Origin: Virgibacillus phasianinus
Lineage (GTDB): Bacteria > Bacillota > Bacilli > Bacillales > Amphibacillaceae
Assembly: GCF_002216775.1 (NCBI RefSeq)
Contig: NZ_CP022315.1
Location: 1,426,001 to 1,490,000 of the forward strand
Length of the DNA stretch: 64,000 bases
Direction: 5' to 3'
Under the pieces are notes generated by a model that made no database searches, was not told the origin of the DNA, and saw only the letters and a program-made list of their open reading frames with translations. The position numbers and the translations under genes were made by a program. Positions 37,631-46,033 of the stretch are shown one piece after another (the first letter of the stretch is position 1; each line of letters begins with the position of its first letter).

Positions 37631-37666
37631 AAAATAGGCTGTTGCACAAGCGACAGCCTATTTTTT
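37631..37666. terminator. Bidirectional terminator, hutG and HxlR gene
   Basis: AAAATAGGCTGTTGC-ACAA-GCGACAGCCTATTTT with A- and T-runs on both sides. It serves the rightward hut operon and overlaps the last bases of the leftward HxlR gene. Confidence 0.85.
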
Positions 37667-37997
37667 ATTTTACTTTTGTTTCATCCTGGTTTTCTAATGT
37701 TACCCAGTTTTCAGCCCAGCGTTGAATTTCCTGTATTACCGGCTCAAGCGCCATACCCTTTTTAGACAGTGAATACTCGATTCGAACAGGAAACTCAGAG
37801 TAAATATTACGCTCGACAATTTCTTCCTGCTCAAGCATTTTTAACCGATCAGACAGCAATCTCCCACTAATAGGTAAGTCTGCTTCCATTTCAGAAAAAC
37901 GTTTTTTTCCTTTTAATAGTTCGAACAAAATAAGGCCGACCCAACGTTTGCTGACAAGCTGCATAGCATTTTCAAATCGCGGACATAAATCTTCCAT
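37665..37997 (-). CDS. HxlR-family winged-helix regulator
   Basis: 110 residues. Typical HxlR/YodB pattern: CPRFENAMQLVSKRWVGLILFELLKGKKRFSEMEADLPISGRLLSDRLKMLEQEEIVERNIYSEFPVRIEYSLSKKGMAL. The N-terminal Cys (residue 5) is where redox- and electrophile-sensing members such as YodB and HypR carry their sensor Cys. The ATG at 37997 lies 7 nt after GAGGTG; the GTG at 38006 is part of that site. A dyad at 38078 may be its operator. The gene stands alone and diverges from the aminopeptidase pair. Confidence 0.85.
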   Translation of the reverse strand: MEDLCPRFENAMQLVSKRWVGLILFELLKGKKRFSEMEADLPISGRLLSDRLKMLEQEEIVERNIYSEFPVRIEYSLSKKGMALEPVIQEIQRWAENWVTLENQDETKVK

Positions 37998-38077
37998 GAA
38001 GATCACCTCATTTATAGTGGTTTATATATTCGATTTGATTATAGTTTTTTACGGTAACGACCCTCCGAAAGAAGGTA

Positions 38078-38097
38078 GTTGACTTACGAAAAGTAAC
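38078..38097. promoter_or_regulatory. Possible HxlR operator dyad
   Basis: GTTGACTTACGAAAAGTAAC is an imperfect dyad (GTT.ACTT / AAGT.AAC) of about 20 bp between the HxlR gene and the first aminopeptidase gene. Autoregulation is an inference. Confidence 0.3.
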
Positions 38098-38280
38098 TTA
38101 ATAACAGTATAACATATTCCATCAGCCGCGTAAATTGATTACAGCATTATTTGATAAATGTAAATCCTACATTTACCCTAGACATTTTCTCATAATTAAA
38201 ACAATTAATTTTGGTAATTTCGGACGATTTATGAAATAATAACGGTATACGAAATATATGATATCTACGGAGGGTCTAGA

Positions 38281-39519
38281 ATGGTCAATCAAAAGACAAA
38301 GGAAAAGTATGCAGAACTTGCATTGCAAACAGGAGTTAACTTACAAAAAAACCAAGCACTTATGATTAATGCGCCAATTGAAGGAGCCGATTTTACTAAA
38401 ATCGTTGTTCGTAAAGCATATGAAATGGGAGCAAAAGATGTACATATTAATTGGGTCGACGATGAGCTAACACTTTTAAAATATGAAAATGCACCAGACG
38501 AAGTAATCGCTGATTTTCCCGAATGGCGGGTTAAATTGCATGATATGTATGCGGAAGACGGCGCAGCAGTGTTGTCCATTCGCTCAACAAACCCGGATTT
38601 ATTGAAAGATATTGATTCAGGACGTGTTGCAAAAGCAAATAAAGCTGCAGCGCAGGCTATGAAAAATTTCCGTAAGTATACGATGAATGACCTGATTACC
38701 TGGTCAATTATTTCCATTCCAACTGGAGACTGGGCACAGAAAATATTCCCAGATAAATCAAAGGATGACGCAATTGAAAGTCTTTGGGACGCAATCGTTA
38801 AAATTGTCCGTGTCGATCAAGATGATCCAATTGCGGCATGGGAAGATCATAATGCAACACTTAAAACGGCGCGTGAGCTGATGAATAAAAAGAATTATAA
38901 AAAACTGGTTTATAAGGCTCCTGGCACCGACCTTGAATTGGAATTGCCTGAAGGACATATTTGGAAGGGCGGATCAGCTGATTCCGCAAAGGGCATCACA
39001 TTTAACCCAAATATGCCAACTGAAGAGGTATTTTCCATGCCGCATAAATACGGTGTGAATGGGACAGTTTCAAGTACAAAACCATTAAATTATGGCGGAA
39101 GCCTCATCGACAATTTCTCGTTGACATTTAAAGATGGCAAAGTAGTTGATTTCAAAGCGGAACAAGGTGAAGAAACATTAAAGCATCTGCTTGATACCGA
39201 TGAAGGTGCTAGACGTCTTGGTGAAGTTGCGTTAGTTCCACATGAATCACCTGTATCACAATCAGGCTTGATTTTTTACAATACATTATTCGATGAAAAT
39301 GCATCCTGTCATATTGCACTTGGAAAAGCTTATCCTACCAATTTAAAAGGCGGAGCGGATATGAATAATGAGGAACTTGATAAACATGGCGTGAACGATA
39401 GCCTGACACACGTAGACTTCATGATTGGATCTGAAAACCTTGATATCGATGGCGTCCTGCCCGACGGAACAACAGAAGCGGTATTTCGTAATGGCACATG
39501 GGCATTTGAGATTAACTAG
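38281..39519 (+). CDS. M29-family (AmpS-type) metalloaminopeptidase, copy 1
   Basis: 412 residues, cytoplasmic. M29 aminopeptidases use two metal ions. Candidate ligands are Glu in AEQGEETLKHLLDTDEGARRLGEVALVPHESPV, His in ENASCHIALGKAYP, and His/Asp in GVNDSLTHVDFMIGSENLDIDG. LPEGHIWKGGSADSAKGITFNPNMPTEEVF is another family block. It removes N-terminal residues from peptides, a fitting partner for the Opp system elsewhere in the window. It is a tandem duplicate of the next gene (about 80 per cent identity by eye). GGAGGG precedes the ATG. Confidence 0.9.
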   Translation: MVNQKTKEKYAELALQTGVNLQKNQALMINAPIEGADFTKIVVRKAYEMGAKDVHINWVDDELTLLKYENAPDEVIADFPEWRVKLHDMYAEDGAAVLSIRSTNPDLLKDIDSGRVAKANKAAAQAMKNFRKYTMNDLITWSIISIPTGDWAQKIFPDKSKDDAIESLWDAIVKIVRVDQDDPIAAWEDHNATLKTARELMNKKNYKKLVYKAPGTDLELELPEGHIWKGGSADSAKGITFNPNMPTEEVFSMPHKYGVNGTVSSTKPLNYGGSLIDNFSLTFKDGKVVDFKAEQGEETLKHLLDTDEGARRLGEVALVPHESPVSQSGLIFYNTLFDENASCHIALGKAYPTNLKGGADMNNEELDKHGVNDSLTHVDFMIGSENLDIDGVLPDGTTEAVFRNGTWAFEIN

Positions 39520-39533
39520 TAGATTTGGACGAA

Positions 39534-39566
39534 CTGTTCCCTCCTGTGGAAGACGGAGGGGACAGG
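39534..39566 (+). terminator. Hairpin between the two aminopeptidase genes
   Basis: CTGTTCCCTCC and GGAGGGGACAG arms with a 10-nt loop; no T-run. It may weaken transcription or stabilise the first message. Confidence 0.5.
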
Positions 39567-39609
39567 GTTATGTTTAAGAAAGATTATTATAAATATAGGG
39601 GGTCACTTG

Positions 39610-40848
39610 ATGGTTAGCAAAAAAACGCAGGAAAAGTATGCAGAACTCGCATTACGAAAGGGAGTAAATCTACAGCCAAAGCAGGCACTGGTTGTCAGCG
39701 CACCAATTGAAGGGGCAGAATTTGCTAAAATGATAGCGCAGAAAGCATATGAAATGGGTGCGAAAGATGTACATATTAACTGGGCTGACGATGAGCTGGC
39801 TCTGCTAAAATATGAAAATGCACCAGATGAGGTGCTGACGAACTTTCCAGAATGGCGAGTCAAGTTAGCTGAAACTTACGCGGAGGATGGTGCAGCAGTA
39901 CTATCGATTGATTCGACAAATCCTGATCTATTAAAGGATATTGATTCTGCACGTGTTGCCAAAGCAAACAAAGCAGCAGCCGAAGCCATGGCTAACTACG
40001 CAAAGTACATGATGAATGATCTGATTCCGTGGTCTGTTATCGCTATTCCAACTGGCGATTGGGCACAGAAGGTCTTTCCTGATCAATCAAAAGAGGATGC
40101 AATCGAAAGCCTGTGGGACGCTATTATTAAAACAGTTCGTGTCGACAAAGAAGACCCAATTGCAGCATGGGATGAGCATAATGCAACATTGCAAACAGCC
40201 CAGGAAGTGATGAATAAGAAAAAATATAAAAAGCTAATTTACAAAGCACCGGGAACTGACCTTGAACTGGACTTACCTGACGGACATATTTGGAAAGGCG
40301 GTTCCGCTGACTCTGCCAAAGGTACCACATTTAATCCAAATATGCCGACAGAAGAAGTGTTCTCCCTGCCGCATAAATATGGTGTGAATGGTACAGTATC
40401 AAGTACTATGCCATTAAATTACGGTGGGAGCCTCATTGATAATTTCACATTGACATTCAAAGACGGCAAAGTAGTCGATTTTACAGCCGAACAGGGTGAA
40501 GATACGCTTAGGCACTTACTGGATACCGACGACGGTGCAAGGCGTCTTGGTGAGGTTGCATTGGTGCCGAATGATTCACCAATTTCCCAATCGGGATTGC
40601 TATTTTATAACACATTATTCGATGAAAATGCGTCCTGCCATATTGCACTTGGGAAAGCATATCCAACCAATCTGGAGGGCGGTGCAGATATGGATGATGA
40701 TCAGCTTGATGAACACGGAGTGAATGACAGCCTGACACATGTCGATTTTATGATTGGATCCGAAAACCTTGATATCGATGGTGTTCTGCCGGACGGAACA
40801 ACAGAAGCAGTGTTCCGCAATGGTACATGGGCATTTGAATTGAATTAA
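39610..40848 (+). CDS. M29-family (AmpS-type) metalloaminopeptidase, copy 2
   Basis: 412 residues, colinear with copy 1 and with the same metal-site blocks (AEQGEDTLRHLLDTDDGARRLGEVALVPNDSPI, ENASCHIALGKAYP, GVNDSLTHVDFMIGSENLDIDG). Substitutions cluster in the N-terminal substrate-cap region (ALVVSAPIEGAEFAKMIAQKAYEMG). The ATG at 39610 is used rather than the TTG three nt earlier, since GGGGG then has proper spacing. It lies 90 nt after copy 1 and probably shares its promoter. A terminator follows at 40860. Confidence 0.9.
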   Translation: MVSKKTQEKYAELALRKGVNLQPKQALVVSAPIEGAEFAKMIAQKAYEMGAKDVHINWADDELALLKYENAPDEVLTNFPEWRVKLAETYAEDGAAVLSIDSTNPDLLKDIDSARVAKANKAAAEAMANYAKYMMNDLIPWSVIAIPTGDWAQKVFPDQSKEDAIESLWDAIIKTVRVDKEDPIAAWDEHNATLQTAQEVMNKKKYKKLIYKAPGTDLELDLPDGHIWKGGSADSAKGTTFNPNMPTEEVFSLPHKYGVNGTVSSTMPLNYGGSLIDNFTLTFKDGKVVDFTAEQGEDTLRHLLDTDDGARRLGEVALVPNDSPISQSGLLFYNTLFDENASCHIALGKAYPTNLEGGADMDDDQLDEHGVNDSLTHVDFMIGSENLDIDGVLPDGTTEAVFRNGTWAFELN

Positions 40849-40859
40849 AGTATTTTTGT

Positions 40860-40889
40860 GCCGCCCCTTGGCTATAGGGGGCGGCTTTT
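40860..40889 (+). terminator. Terminator after the aminopeptidase pair
   Basis: GCCGCCCC and GGGGGCGGC arms (40860-40885) with a short loop, followed by TTTTG. It also lies 40 nt past the convergent recQ stop. Confidence 0.8.
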
Positions 40890-40928
40890 GCATTACAAAA
40901 AATGCACCCCACAAGGAGGCGCACCGAC

Positions 40929-43073
40929 TCACATATATTCATTTTTTACCAAAACCGCTTTGATTTTTGTGTAACTATAACCTTCCGGGAGCATATCCTT
41001 TAATGGTTTCAGTTTTGGCTCGTCAATTTCATTACGAATTTCTAAGACATTCCTTTCTTCTTCATCCGTAAAAAAGATTCCCCAGGCAATAGGGTACCCC
41101 TGTTTCGTTGCTTTAAAAATATGTCCCTCAATTGTCTGCTGCGACATACCCCTTATAACGGATATGTCTTTAATAGATTTGCCGCGCTGGAACATTTGAT
41201 AGCTAATAAGATAGCTAGGCTCATCCGTTGTTTTCGGCTTGGGCTGAGCTGGTGCGCTGTCAGCAATTCTTACCTTCGTTTTGACATCAGGATTCCGCTC
41301 GCGCCATGCCTGAATAACTGCTAAAAAGGCTTCGCCGTACTGTTCATACTTTTTCTCGCCAATTCCCTTAATCGTTAACATATCGTCTTTTGAATCCGGG
41401 AAATAGCGACTTAATTCTTTTAATGTTGCATCAGAAAACAGTACATAAGGAGGCACACTTTGCTCATCTGCAATTTGTTTACGAAGTTGTCGTAACTCTT
41501 CAAAAAGATCTTCCCGATAATCGGCGCTTTCACTAGTTGGAATCACAGTTGAATACATCCAAACTGTCTGTTTTCCCATCAAAACATCAACCGATCCCTG
41601 ATTTAATCGTAGAGTGGGATAGCGTCCTTCTTCCGTTGCAAGCAGTTTTTCCGCAATTAAAAAGTGGATCCATTCAGTTAATGCCTTTTCGGTATAGTTG
41701 GACAAGATTCCGTAAGTGGATATAAGATGCAGTTTAAAGTCTTTTATTTTTTTATCTCTAGATCCTTTAAGGACTTTTGCGGTCATGCTTACACCAAACC
41801 GTTCACCCATTCGTTTCACGCACGAAAGAATCATTTGTGCCTCTTTTGTCATATCAGTCCGATCGGTCCGGTTTACGCAATTGCTGCAACGACCGCATGA
41901 CTTTTTACCATGTGTGTCATTAAAATATTCCAGAATAAAGGAAGTTAGACAGCTATGCGTATGGCAATAGTTGATCATGGCTTGCAGCTTTCGGTATTCC
42001 GCCCGCTTTGCCTCGTCATCCATTAACGATTGCTCAATTAAAAACTTCTGTAATTGGATATCCTGCGGGGAAAACAATAAAATACAGTCACTTGGCTCGC
42101 CATCCCGTCCAGCGCGTCCGGCTTCCTGATAATACGATTCGATGGTCATCGGCATTGCATAATGAATAACGTAGCGGACATTTGATTTATCAATCCCCAT
42201 CCCAAATGCATTCGTTGCAATCATAACTTGAATCTCATCCTGTATAAATGCTGCCTGCGCTTTTTTACGTTCGTCCTCCGACAATCCGGCATGATATTTT
42301 GCCACGGAATATCCCTTTGCAGTTAGTTGATCAAATAACGTATCAGCCTGTTTACGTGTTGCTGTATAAATAATTCCTGATTCATTTTTTCGTTCAGCAA
42401 GAAAGGATCTGACATAGCTCTGCTTGTCCTTTCCTTTGACAATATGAAATGCCAGGTTGTCACGCTCAAACCCTGTATTAATAACATGTTCATGATCAAC
42501 ATGGAGCAAATTTTGAATGTCGGTTATCACTTCTTCTGTCGCGGTAGCAGTCAATGCTACATACACAGGGATATTGGATAACGCCTTCAGGTTCGGCACA
42601 ATCGAGCGGTAGCTTGGCCTGAAATCATGTCCCCATTGTGAGATACAATGTGCCTCATCAAATGCTACTAATGCAATGGGCAAACGTTTTACCAGTTGTA
42701 CAAAATAGGAAGATTCAAATCGTTCCGGGGCAACATAAACGAATTTATAACGGTTTGCCTGGATGTCCTGAATACGCTGTTGTTGTTCGCCTGTCGTTAA
42801 TGAACTATTGATATATGTAGCAGCGATACCAAGTGAATTTAATGCATCCACTTGATCCTTCATTAGCGAAATGAGAGGTGAAATAATAATCGCGACACCG
42901 TCAAGTGTTAAACCGGGAATTTGATAACATATCGATTTACCGCCCCCGGTAGGCATGACAGCCAGTGTGTTTTTTAATTCAAGTATATTGGATATGGTTT
43001 CTTTCTGGCCAGGTCGAAAGGCTGGAAAACCATAATAAGTTTGTAGGATTTTCTCTGCTTCAGCAATCATCAT
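40929..43073 (-). CDS. recQ: ATP-dependent DNA helicase RecQ
   Basis: 714 residues. It unwinds DNA 3' to 5' in recombinational repair. Helicase part: LQTYYGFPAFRPGQKETI, Walker A MPTGGGKSICYQ, DEAH box FDEAHCISQWGHDFRPSY, ALTATAT, and motif VI YYQEAGRAGRDGEPSD. RQC zinc site: CLTSFILEYF then KKSCGRCSNC. HRDC domain near residues 500-590 (LFEELRQLRKQIADEQSVPPYVLFSDATLKEL). The C-terminal HTH (SYQMFQRGKSIKDISVIRGMSQQTIEGHIFKA) is common in Firmicutes RecQ. The ATG at 43073 lies 5 nt after AAGGGGG; the longer frame from 43106 places that site inside the gene. Confidence 0.94.
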   Translation of the reverse strand: MMIAEAEKILQTYYGFPAFRPGQKETISNILELKNTLAVMPTGGGKSICYQIPGLTLDGVAIIISPLISLMKDQVDALNSLGIAATYINSSLTTGEQQQRIQDIQANRYKFVYVAPERFESSYFVQLVKRLPIALVAFDEAHCISQWGHDFRPSYRSIVPNLKALSNIPVYVALTATATEEVITDIQNLLHVDHEHVINTGFERDNLAFHIVKGKDKQSYVRSFLAERKNESGIIYTATRKQADTLFDQLTAKGYSVAKYHAGLSEDERKKAQAAFIQDEIQVMIATNAFGMGIDKSNVRYVIHYAMPMTIESYYQEAGRAGRDGEPSDCILLFSPQDIQLQKFLIEQSLMDDEAKRAEYRKLQAMINYCHTHSCLTSFILEYFNDTHGKKSCGRCSNCVNRTDRTDMTKEAQMILSCVKRMGERFGVSMTAKVLKGSRDKKIKDFKLHLISTYGILSNYTEKALTEWIHFLIAEKLLATEEGRYPTLRLNQGSVDVLMGKQTVWMYSTVIPTSESADYREDLFEELRQLRKQIADEQSVPPYVLFSDATLKELSRYFPDSKDDMLTIKGIGEKKYEQYGEAFLAVIQAWRERNPDVKTKVRIADSAPAQPKPKTTDEPSYLISYQMFQRGKSIKDISVIRGMSQQTIEGHIFKATKQGYPIAWGIFFTDEEERNVLEIRNEIDEPKLKPLKDMLPEGYSYTKIKAVLVKNEYM

Positions 43074-43445
43074 ATGATCCCCCTTCATTACGTCTAATTT
43101 TATCATAATCTGAGGTAAAAAAAGAGCTGAAAATTTAGGATATAGGATTACTCTTCTCTTATTAACCGCTTTGCAATACGGAGGGGGGATTCAGTCTGGA
43201 CAAGGATTGAACTCGGGCGGGAATAGGTGGAACTTGGGAGTGGAAAAGTCAAACTCGGGAGAGAAACAGCTGTCTCCCGAGTTTGGAATGCTGCGGCCTG
43301 AGTCGGAGGCAATGTGGACCGAGCTCAGCTTGCCTGAGTTTTTTAACCAGCTGGTTTTCAGTCAACATCATCCATTTTCATTTACCCATTTACCCCCAAC
43401 ACGTCTCTTGTCGAGGAGGACGTTTTCTTTTTTTCTCCAAAAATC
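43074..43445. repeat. Gene-free gap with 21-bp repeats and a strong hairpin
   Basis: 372 bp between recQ and the DUF4396 gene. Three units with an exact 21-bp period begin AACTCGGG (43210), AACTTGGG (43231) and AACTCGGG (43252). The third runs into a 13-bp perfect hairpin, CAAACTCGGGAGA (43250-43262) with TCTCCCGAGTTTG (43273-43285). A weaker hairpin with a T-rich tail lies near 43399-43436. The open frame over this stretch is composed of repeat sequence and is not credited. Confidence 0.7.
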
Positions 43446-44162
43446 TTACATCGCATGTTTAATGCCCTTTTTCACCAATATCCAATTCGCTGGGTAACTG
43501 GTGAGGAATCCAAGCATCATTGCAATCTGCATCATAAACCAAAAGACTGGTGTTGTAGGCGCAGGCATCTCGACAAAAAGCAGATAATGAACAATAGCCA
43601 TCCAGCCGAACATACCAATTTCAAAAGCAATTAATGACCAAGTATCTGCTTTGATCGCATTTTTTATTGCTTTTCCGGGTTCATCATGTTTCTTAAAGCC
43701 CATGCCATAATATTGAAAGGCGATACCGAAAAGATAAGCCAAAATAAACTCAACTGTGTAATCAGCTAAGAGAGTGGTACCGGCAATTGTTAGTCCTGTT
43801 AACGCAACAATTGGAACACCAATCATATCGCCAAGTGAACAACCGCTGCTGCAGTGCGTGGTTGATACAAAAACACTTTGCCAAAAGGGCTTTTCACCAT
43901 GTCCGTGATGCTCCATTTGTTCATGGCCGTCATGGTTCATATGTTCATGTCTGTGGTGATCCGTATCATCCATGCTACTTTTTCCTAGTTTGTAATAGGC
44001 CCAGATTCCGATAAGAGGAAAGTATAGACCAGTAAGCGGCCACACGATATTCATAATGGGCATCATCTTTTGTGGATGCCTGATCACATCAATGGTAATG
44101 ATAGCTGTCTGCAAAATTCCCAGTGCAATTGCGACCCACGACACCGTTTCTAATAAATCCAA
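43446..44162 (-). CDS. DUF4396 membrane protein with His-rich loop
   Basis: 238 residues and about six helices. Between helices 2 and 3 lies a His/Asp/Glu-rich loop (MDDTDHHRHEHMNHDGHEQMEHHGHGEKPF) that looks metal-binding, followed by FVSTTHCSSGCSLGD with a Cys-x3-Cys arrangement. This fits DUF4396 proteins; a copper or sulfur role is plausible but unproven. The TTG at 44162 is chosen because AAGGAAGTG lies exactly 6 nt before it; the ATG at 44180 has no ribosome site. A CsoR-like operator lies just upstream. Confidence 0.75.
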   Translation of the reverse strand: MDLLETVSWVAIALGILQTAIITIDVIRHPQKMMPIMNIVWPLTGLYFPLIGIWAYYKLGKSSMDDTDHHRHEHMNHDGHEQMEHHGHGEKPFWQSVFVSTTHCSSGCSLGDMIGVPIVALTGLTIAGTTLLADYTVEFILAYLFGIAFQYYGMGFKKHDEPGKAIKNAIKADTWSLIAFEIGMFGWMAIVHYLLFVEMPAPTTPVFWFMMQIAMMLGFLTSYPANWILVKKGIKHAM

Positions 44163-44185
44163 TTTAAACACTTCCTTCATTTTAT

Positions 44186-44204
44186 TATACCCTATTGGGG
44201 TATA
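44186..44204 (-). promoter_or_regulatory. CsoR-family-like operator over the -10 of the DUF4396 gene
   Basis: TATACCCTATTGGGGTATA is a perfect inverted repeat TATACCC-N5-GGGTATA. On the minus strand TATAAT (complement of 44184-44189) overlaps its edge and can serve as -10. Operators of CsoR/CstR-type repressors have this TACCC/GGGTA form. No csoR gene lies in the window. Confidence 0.6.
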
Positions 44205-44355
44205 TACCCGTGAATACTTTTTAAAAACATCATAGTGCCTTGGATTTTAATACTAATAAATACTTATGTTTTCTTAAAGTGCAAGAAATATAACCACCAA
44301 TCAGCCTGGATATCGACTAAAAAGAAGAATAGGCAACTGCACGCTACCCAAATCC

Positions 44356-44391
44356 ATAAAAAAAACACCGTTCCAAGAGAGACGGTGTTCG
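44356..44391 (-). terminator. Terminator of brnQ
   Basis: AACACCGT and ACGGTGTT arms with a 10-nt loop; a run of eight T follows on the minus strand. Confidence 0.88.
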
Positions 44392-44406
44392 TATATAAAG
44401 AAATGG

Positions 44407-45696
44407 TTAATCCTGTGCTATCTTATCTATCGCAAAACCAATAATTGCACCAATCAAAGCAGGTACAATCCATCCTAAGCCAAGCTCGAAGAATGGCAGT
44501 TTTTCCATCAATGGTGTAACGCTTGATAAATCGAGACCGTATGCAACCAAACCATCGTATAAACTTGTCACTGCTGTTAAAAGGATTGCTCCCTGGTAAA
44601 CAGCTCTCGCGCCATGGAACAGACCTTGGATAAAGGTTAAAATAATTAGTACTATCGCAATTGGGTAAATGAACACAAGCACAGGAACAGAATAACTAAT
44701 GATTGTATTTAAACCCTGATTGGCAATCAGGTAGCTTACAATGGTCGTTAATAAAATGACCCACTTATAACTGACGCTTGTAATCTTGGAGAAAAACTGT
44801 CCACATGCGACTACCAGTCCGACTGAGGTTGTAAAGCAGGCTAAGGCAACAATGACTCCTAAGAGCAGTGCACCAAAACTGCCGAACATGACTTCTGCAG
44901 CACTGGATAGAATATCGCCTCCATTGCTGAAATCCCCTACAGTTGCCATCTTGGCGCCGATCCATCCGATGGACCCGTAGACGATAATTAATCCACTGCC
45001 AGTAATTGCCCCGGCTTTTAATGTAGATTTTACTAAATCACGCTTTATTGTTATGCCGCGATCTTTAAAAGCATTTACAACAATGATACCAAATGCTAAT
45101 GCAGCAATTGCATCCATTGTTAAATATCCCTCAACAAAGCCAGTGAAAAATGGTGCAGAAGCATACTTATCAATCGGTTCTGACATAGGGCTATCCAATA
45201 AGACAAAGCCGCCAACTGCCAGGGCAATAATGGCAATCAATAGGATTGGTGTTAAATATTGCCCAATCCGGTCCACCATTTTTGAAGGATTTAAACTAAC
45301 AATGTAAACCAAGATAAAGAAGACCGTCGTAAAAATAAATAAAACAAGAGATGTTGATATATTTGCAGTAAACGGTTCAATCCCCATTTCAAAGGCAACG
45401 GATGCTGCACGTGGAATACCGAAAAACGGTCCAATTGCTAAATAAACAACAGAGGTAAAGATAAGACCAAATAATGGATGGACTTTATCAGCCAATTCCC
45501 GCGCATCGTTTTTCACAAATGATATTGCTGTGACGGCAAGGATTGGTAGACCTACACCAGTAATGACAAATCCAGCAATTGCTGCCCAATAAGAGGTACC
45601 TGAATCAATTCCGAGTGTCGGAGGGTATATTAAGTTGCCGGCTCCAAAAAATAATGCAAAAAGCATAAATCCAATGATAAATGTATCTTTTTTCAT
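44407..45696 (-). CDS. brnQ: Branched-chain amino acid:cation symporter
   Basis: 429 residues, about 12 helices, LIVCS family. Markers: FMLFALFFGAGNLIYPPTLGIDSGTSYWAAIAGFVITGVGLPILAVTAIS at the N-terminus, VYLAIGPFFGIPRAASVAFEMGI, and GYLTMDAIAALAFGIIVVNAFKDRG. It takes up leucine, isoleucine and valine with Na+ or H+. AGAAGGAG precedes the ATG. No T-box or clear CodY site was found in its upstream region. Confidence 0.92.
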   Translation of the reverse strand: MKKDTFIIGFMLFALFFGAGNLIYPPTLGIDSGTSYWAAIAGFVITGVGLPILAVTAISFVKNDARELADKVHPLFGLIFTSVVYLAIGPFFGIPRAASVAFEMGIEPFTANISTSLVLFIFTTVFFILVYIVSLNPSKMVDRIGQYLTPILLIAIIALAVGGFVLLDSPMSEPIDKYASAPFFTGFVEGYLTMDAIAALAFGIIVVNAFKDRGITIKRDLVKSTLKAGAITGSGLIIVYGSIGWIGAKMATVGDFSNGGDILSSAAEVMFGSFGALLLGVIVALACFTTSVGLVVACGQFFSKITSVSYKWVILLTTIVSYLIANQGLNTIISYSVPVLVFIYPIAIVLIILTFIQGLFHGARAVYQGAILLTAVTSLYDGLVAYGLDLSSVTPLMEKLPFFELGLGWIVPALIGAIIGFAIDKIAQD

Positions 45697-46033
45697 GATG
45701 TTATCTCCTTCTGGATAAACTAATTAAAGGCATCATATAGCAACCGCTTACAACTATTGGTATAAATGCCGGTTCATTTTCAATATTGTCAGATAGTTAA
45801 TCATACAAATCATCGTACATGAAGAAACTTTTTGAATCATACACAAAGCAAGAACAATACTAACAATTCTTCTTATAGCTTGTCAATATAAGAAACAGTG
45901 GAGTTTCAACAGTTATGTGACGATGTATTTGATAATTTTTATCAACATATGAATTAAAATTGTTTACATTGGCACTATACACATTTAAAATGACTTTATA
46001 TTAAAAAATGGACCTTTAATGAGGGGGTATGAA
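45697..46033. promoter_or_regulatory. Divergent region between brnQ and the Na+/H+ antiporter gene
   Basis: 337 bp, AT-rich. For the rightward gene a near-consensus sigma-A promoter is present: TTTACA (45963-45968), 17 nt, TAAAAT (45986-45991). The ribosome site GAGGGGG is at 46021-46027. The remainder shows no gene. Confidence 0.65.

Noticed and set aside
43399-43436. Terminator for the DUF4396 gene
   Set aside because: The T-rich tail is on the plus strand, while the gene is on the minus strand, and the stem is imperfect.
43171-43497. 108-codon frame between recQ and the DUF4396 gene
   Set aside because: Composed of the 21-bp repeats and a hairpin; it runs into the convergent gene and has no plausible product.
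45697-46033. T-box or CodY control of brnQ
   Set aside because: No T-box sequence, specifier stem or AATTTTCNGAAAATT-like site could be recognised.
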